Shown here piece after piece: positions 6,594 to 8,731 of a DNA stretch of 8,731 nucleotides; the first letter of the stretch is position 1, and each line of letters begins with the position of its first letter. The DNA is from an uncultured Chloroflexota bacterium (lineage in GTDB: Bacteria > Chloroflexota > Dehalococcoidia > UBA2247 > RBG-13-53-26): NCBI GenBank assembly GCA_937860285.1, contig CALMBS010000194.1:1-8731 (forward strand), read 5' to 3'. The notes beneath the pieces are model-generated. The model saw only the letters and a program-made list of their open reading frames with translations. It was not told where the DNA came from and searched no databases. Made by a program: the position numbers and the translations under genes.

Positions 6594-6630
6594 GGACTAC
6601 CCGCTCCTCTCTGTTGGTGGAATGAGTCCC

Positions 6631-6660
6631 ATCTTAGGTGCTGAGGGAGCCGGACGTCAA
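6631..6660 (-). promoter_or_regulatory. Sigma-70-type promoter of the hydrolase-reductase operon
   Basis: On the minus strand a TTGACG -35 (plus-strand CGTCAA, 6655-6660) and a TAAGAT -10 (plus-strand ATCTTA, 6631-6636) are separated by 18 bp. Transcription would start near 6624, giving a leader of about 30 bases to ATG 6593. This is the best promoter match in the window. Confidence 0.65.
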
Positions 6661-6741
6661 GCGACGCCGGGCCGGCCGGCGGGCGGCCGCCAGCCGGCTC
6701 AGGATATCACCAGTTGTGAGACTTTGGCCGCCCTTCGAGAT

Positions 6742-6768
6742 GTGACTGTGAGGCCGCCGGGCTACAAT
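6742..6768 (+). promoter_or_regulatory. Candidate promoter of the HNH-like gene
   Basis: TACAAT (6763-6768) is a good -10. GTGACT (6742-6747), 15 bp before it, is a moderate -35 with short spacing. The start of transcription would be near 6775, about 30 bases before ATG 6804. With the promoter at 6631-6660 it makes the 210-bp gap a divergent promoter region. Confidence 0.4.
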
Positions 6769-6803
6769 GTCTCCCGGACCATGGGACACGCAGGAGGGCC
6801 GGG

Positions 6804-7145
6804 ATGAACTTCAACTTCAACGTCAGTGTCAAGAACGCGGCTTACATCAGGCAGGGACACCGGTGCGCCAAGTGCGGCAAGCGCCTGGAATGGGCCTTTG
6901 AGGACGACCCCCAGCGCGAAGGATCGTGGACCGCGCACGCACTGGAAGACGGCGGAAGCAACCGGGCCTTCAACTGCGTCCTCTTATGCACAACGGAGCC
7001 GAACTGCCACCTCAGCTACGCCCACGGGGGAGACCCGGACCAGAAGGTGGTCCTGTCCCAGTTCAGCTTCCCCTACTGGGTCTCCAGGCGGGACTCGAAA
7101 CAGGCCTGGTACGACATCGACCTTCCGGCCGGCCAGAAGAGGTGA
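6804..7145 (+). CDS. Small stand-alone HNH-like zinc-binding protein
   Basis: A 113-residue protein with a compact HNH-type pattern: a C21-x2-C24 knuckle in HRCAKCGKRL, then SWTAHALEDGG with H45, N57 in AFNCVLLC, C62, and a C68-H69 pair in NCHLSYAHGG. The four cysteines C21, C24, C62 and C68 could bind structural zinc. H45, N57 and H69 would be the HNH residues. The usual acidic or second histidine before the first His is an alanine (AH instead of DH or HH), so nuclease activity is uncertain. After the finger comes an aromatic-rich end (FSFPYWVSRR, AWYDIDLP). It is shorter than most HNH restriction or homing enzymes and has no partner methylase or toxin gene beside it. ATG 6804 has AGGAGG six bases upstream. 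Possible roles are DNA repair, a non-catalytic DNA-binding zinc finger or an unknown nuclease; I do not recognise a named family. Confidence 0.8.
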   Translation: MNFNFNVSVKNAAYIRQGHRCAKCGKRLEWAFEDDPQREGSWTAHALEDGGSNRAFNCVLLCTTEPNCHLSYAHGGDPDQKVVLSQFSFPYWVSRRDSKQAWYDIDLPAGQKR

Positions 7146-7174
7146 CGCTGCCGGACCGGGCAACACGCGGCGCT

Positions 7175-7203
7175 GCCCCCGCCGAAAGCGCGGGGGCGCG
7201 TTT
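7175..7203 (+). terminator. Stem-loop between convergent genes (terminator-like)
   Basis: GCCCCCGC (7175-7182) pairs perfectly with GCGGGGGC (7190-7197) around a seven-base CGAAAGC loop. It starts 30 bases after the stop of the HNH-like gene. Only TTT follows (7201-7203), so the T-run is weak. It could end both convergent transcripts. Confidence 0.55.
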
Positions 7204-7703
7204 CAGCGCGCTTCGATGGTCACCCTGGTCATGGTCACCGGCTGCAGCGGCCGGTCGTCGGCGCCGGTCTTGACACCGGAAATGGCCCGGACCACATCCA
7301 TTCCATCAATGACCTTTCCGAATACGGCGTAGTTGCCGTCCAGGCCATGCTGGGCCCCGTCACAGATGTAGAACTGGGACGACGCGCTATCGGGGTTGGG
7401 CCCCCTGGCCATGCCGACGGCCCCATCGGTATGGGCCAGGTCCCGGTGGATCTCCAGCTTGATCCTGGCCTCCGATCCCCCCGTGCCATTGCCCAGCGGG
7501 TCCCCGGTCTGGATCACGAACCCGCTGATCACCCGGTGGAAGATAAGGCCGTCATAGAAGCCGCGCTGCGCCAGCTGGATGAAGTTGGCCGTCGTGGCCG
7601 GCGCCTTGTCCTCGCACAGCTCGAACCTGATCCGGCCTTTGCTGGTTTCGATGACGGCGACCCGGTTGGGCGCCGCTGCCGGTGAGCCCTCTGTTGACGA
7701 CAT
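7203..7703 (-). CDS. Cyclophilin-type peptidyl-prolyl cis-trans isomerase
   Basis: This protein catalyses proline cis-trans isomerisation during protein folding. It has 166 residues and no signal peptide, so it is cytosolic. The cyclophilin core is complete: [15 protein letters not shown] with F55, R57, F62 and Q65; [20 protein letters not shown] with M98, Q110 and F111; and [14 protein letters not shown] with L121. The position of the tryptophan that in human cyclophilin A contributes to cyclosporin binding is a glycine here (G120), as in many bacterial forms. The first dozen residues (Ser/Pro/Ala-rich) are a variable leader. ATG 7703 is preceded by GAGGAGG about ten bases upstream. The gene is divergent from the small basic protein gene and converges on the HNH-like gene. 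Confidence 0.96.
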   Translation of the reverse strand: MSSTEGSPAAAPNRVAVIETSKGRIRFELCEDKAPATTANFIQLAQRGFYDGLIFHRVISGFVIQTGDPLGNGTGGSEARIKLEIHRDLAHTDGAVGMARGPNPDSASSQFYICDGAQHGLDGNYAVFGKVIDGMDVVRAISGVKTGADDRPLQPVTMTRVTIEAR

Positions 7704-7737
7704 TGATCCGGAACCTCCTCAGTCAGACTCGCGTCTC

Positions 7738-7767
7738 ATTCTAGCCGCACCGGGGAGGCCCATGCAA
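7738..7767 (-). promoter_or_regulatory. Candidate promoter of the cyclophilin gene
   Basis: On the minus strand TAGAAT (plus-strand ATTCTA, 7738-7743) is a good -10, with TTGCAT (plus-strand ATGCAA, 7762-7767) 18 bp upstream as a fair -35. Transcription would start near 7731, about 28 bases before ATG 7703. Confidence 0.5.
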
Positions 7768-7799
7768 ACGGGGAGCCGATGGCGGCCGCCAGCCCCGGC

Positions 7800-7829
7800 T
7801 TAGTCCCGGAGGCCGCGCTGTGCTATAAT
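7800..7829 (+). promoter_or_regulatory. Extended -10 promoter of the small basic protein gene
   Basis: TATAAT (7824-7829) is a perfect -10 and is preceded by TGC (7821-7823), the extended -10 TGn element. The -35 region is weak (TTAGTC at 7800-7805, 18-bp spacing), as is usual for extended -10 promoters. The start would be near 7836, about 30 bases before the GTG at 7867. Confidence 0.6.
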
Positions 7830-7866
7830 ACTGGCGGACCAAAAGAACGGAAAGGGATACCGCAAA

Positions 7867-8043
7867 GTGTCAAGCATCACCCAGCTCAAGGGCGTCAAGA
7901 GGAACAGGGGCAAGCACTGCAAGAAGGGCCGCAGGGGAGGATCGCGCCCGCAGCTCCATCCTGATCCCCCATTCATCAAGCCCCTGGCCAAGACCGCGGA
8001 GAAGCGGGCCGCCCAGCCAAAGGCCGAAGTCAAGGCCGCCTAG
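7867..8043 (+). CDS. Small, highly basic protein of unknown function (58 residues)
   Basis: The frame from GTG 7867 to TAG 8041-8043 encodes 58 residues beginning MSSITQLKGVKRNRGKHCKK. About a third of the residues are Lys, Arg or His, with the charge concentrated in GVKRNRGKHCKKGRRGG (9-25) and a C-terminal Lys/Ala-rich part (KTAEKRAAQPKAEVKAA), and a Pro-rich joint (HPDPPFIKP) between. There is one cysteine, no membrane segment and no recognisable domain. Support for coding comes from the strong extended -10 promoter, a GGAAAGGGA site ten bases before the GTG, and mostly G/C third positions. The composition suggests a nucleic-acid-binding or ribosome-associated protein, somewhat like histone-H1-type tails, but this is inference. 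It is divergent from the cyclophilin gene and converges on the radical SAM gene. The antisense frames here look less convincing. Confidence 0.6.
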   Translation: MSSITQLKGVKRNRGKHCKKGRRGGSRPQLHPDPPFIKPLAKTAEKRAAQPKAEVKAA

Positions 8044-8117
8044 TCCTCGTATCCCAGGGCGAAGCCTATCCGCACCACCGGCCCCGGCCGCACCGCCGGA
8101 CGGAAGGCAGCCGCATC

Positions 8118-8731
8118 TCACAGGAACCCCTCCAGGGACGGCCGGAAATGCACCCCGGCCAGGTCCTCATCGGGCTTCAGGTCCTGCGCCCAGCCCTCAA
8201 GGTCCAGCTCATCCAGCAGGTCCATGACCCGCTCGTACTCTTCCTCGCTCACCTTTCGGTCTATCTCGGGGTAGAGACGGGCCTTGAAGTAGGGCTGGTA
8301 CTGGAACATCACGCTGACCAGCGCTCCGGGGGTGTTCTCGCTGATCCAGGTGAGCGCCCTGGCGGTCTCGTCAACGCCTCCCGGAAGCACCAGGTGCCGG
8401 ACCACCAGCCCCTCCTTGACCATTACCCCTGAAGAAAGGTAGCTCTTCTGCTCGTACATCAGGCGCAGGGCCCGCTGGTTGACGTCCGGGTAGTCCGGCG
8501 CCCGGGAGTAGCGCTCGGCCAGGGACGGCGTCACGTACCTCATGTCCGCCAGGTAGACGTCCACCGCGTCCCCCAGCAGCTTCACCGCCTCCACGGTCTC
8601 GTAGCCGGAGGTGTTGTAGACGATGGGCAGCGCCAGGCCCTGTCGGAAGGCCCGGGCCAGGCCGTCCATCACCCAGGGCAGGAAGTGGGTGGGCGTCACC
8701 AGGTTGATGTTCTCCGCCCCCTTCTCCTGCA
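8118..8731 (-). CDS. PflX-type radical SAM protein, C-terminal part (5' end beyond the window)
   Basis: The reading frame enters from the right edge and runs 203 complete codons to the TGA at 8118-8120. The visible part starts QEKGAENINLVTPTHFLPWV and includes ALPIVYNTSGYE, DVYLADMRY, VVRHLVLPGG and MFQYQPY. These are hallmarks of the PflX family (radical SAM proteins related to pyruvate formate-lyase activating enzymes, COG1313-like). The CxxxCxxC cluster motif lies upstream, outside the window, so its integrity cannot be judged. The N-terminal boundary is not visible: the GTG at 8697-8699 is internal, the Val of NLVTPTH. Family members are cytosolic 4Fe-4S, S-adenosylmethionine-using enzymes of unsettled substrate; a glycyl-radical target is often assumed from homology. 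No glycyl-radical enzyme is seen nearby. Confidence 0.9.
   Translation of the reverse strand, partial: QEKGAENINLVTPTHFLPWVMDGLARAFRQGLALPIVYNTSGYETVEAVKLLGDAVDVYLADMRYVTPSLAERYSRAPDYPDVNQRALRLMYEQKSYLSSGVMVKEGLVVRHLVLPGGVDETARALTWISENTPGALVSVMFQYQPYFKARLYPEIDRKVSEEEYERVMDLLDELDLEGWAQDLKPDEDLAGVHFRPSLEGFL

Noticed and set aside
7779..7964. A 61-codon plus-strand frame overlapping the small basic gene
   Set aside because: Its start lies upstream of the extended -10 promoter, so it would not be transcribed from it, and its composition is not protein-like.
7800..8121. Minus-strand open frames over the small basic gene
   Set aside because: No promoter or ribosome binding site fits them, while the plus-strand frame has both.

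Overview
The window is GC-rich bacterial DNA (roughly two thirds G+C by eye). Genes are closely packed and end mostly with TAG or TGA, and codons strongly prefer G or C at the third position. The gene mix is a DUF6125-like protein, a duplicated small-domain protein, a cytosolic HD-GYP protein, an Old-Yellow-Enzyme/FAD fusion reductase and a PflX-type radical SAM protein. It suggests an uncultured anaerobic or microaerophilic bacterium, with Chloroflexota (Dehalococcoidia-like) as my best guess. That placement rests on remembered family distributions and no marker gene is present.

Left part (1-1810). A damaged DUF6125-like gene at the left edge (nonsense codon plus frameshift) is followed by msrB on the plus strand. 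msrB converges on a minus-strand gene for a 242-residue protein built from two copies of a small domain plus a Pro/Arg-rich tail. The two stop codons share one CTAG. A 220-bp spacer with a palindrome and a strong stem-loop separates the duplicated-domain gene from the HD-GYP gene upstream of it.

Centre (1811-6660). A large HD-GYP phosphodiesterase (minus strand) has a long disordered Pro/Ala/Glu N-terminus with a 90-bp tandem repeat, a PAS domain, a coiled coil and an intact HD-GYP core. About 310 bp of non-coding DNA with several GC-rich hairpins follows. Then comes a two-gene minus-strand operon, transcribed from a good TTGACG-18-TAAGAT promoter: an isochorismatase-family cysteine hydrolase, then a 645-residue flavin/Fe-S/FAD reductase of the 2,4-dienoyl-CoA reductase type with altered active-site residues.

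Right part (6660-8731). A small stand-alone HNH-like zinc protein (plus) converges on a cyclophilin peptidyl-prolyl isomerase (minus) across a hairpin. The cyclophilin is divergent from a 58-residue, very basic, unrecognised protein (plus) with an extended -10 promoter. The last gene is the C-terminal part of a PflX-type radical SAM protein (minus), cut by the window's right end.

No rRNA, tRNA, CRISPR array, insertion sequence or phage gene was seen. The window reads as an ordinary chromosomal segment. The most interesting items are the reductase with replaced acid-base residues in an operon with a hydrolase, the unknown small basic protein, the HNH-like mini-protein and the disordered N-terminus of the HD-GYP protein.
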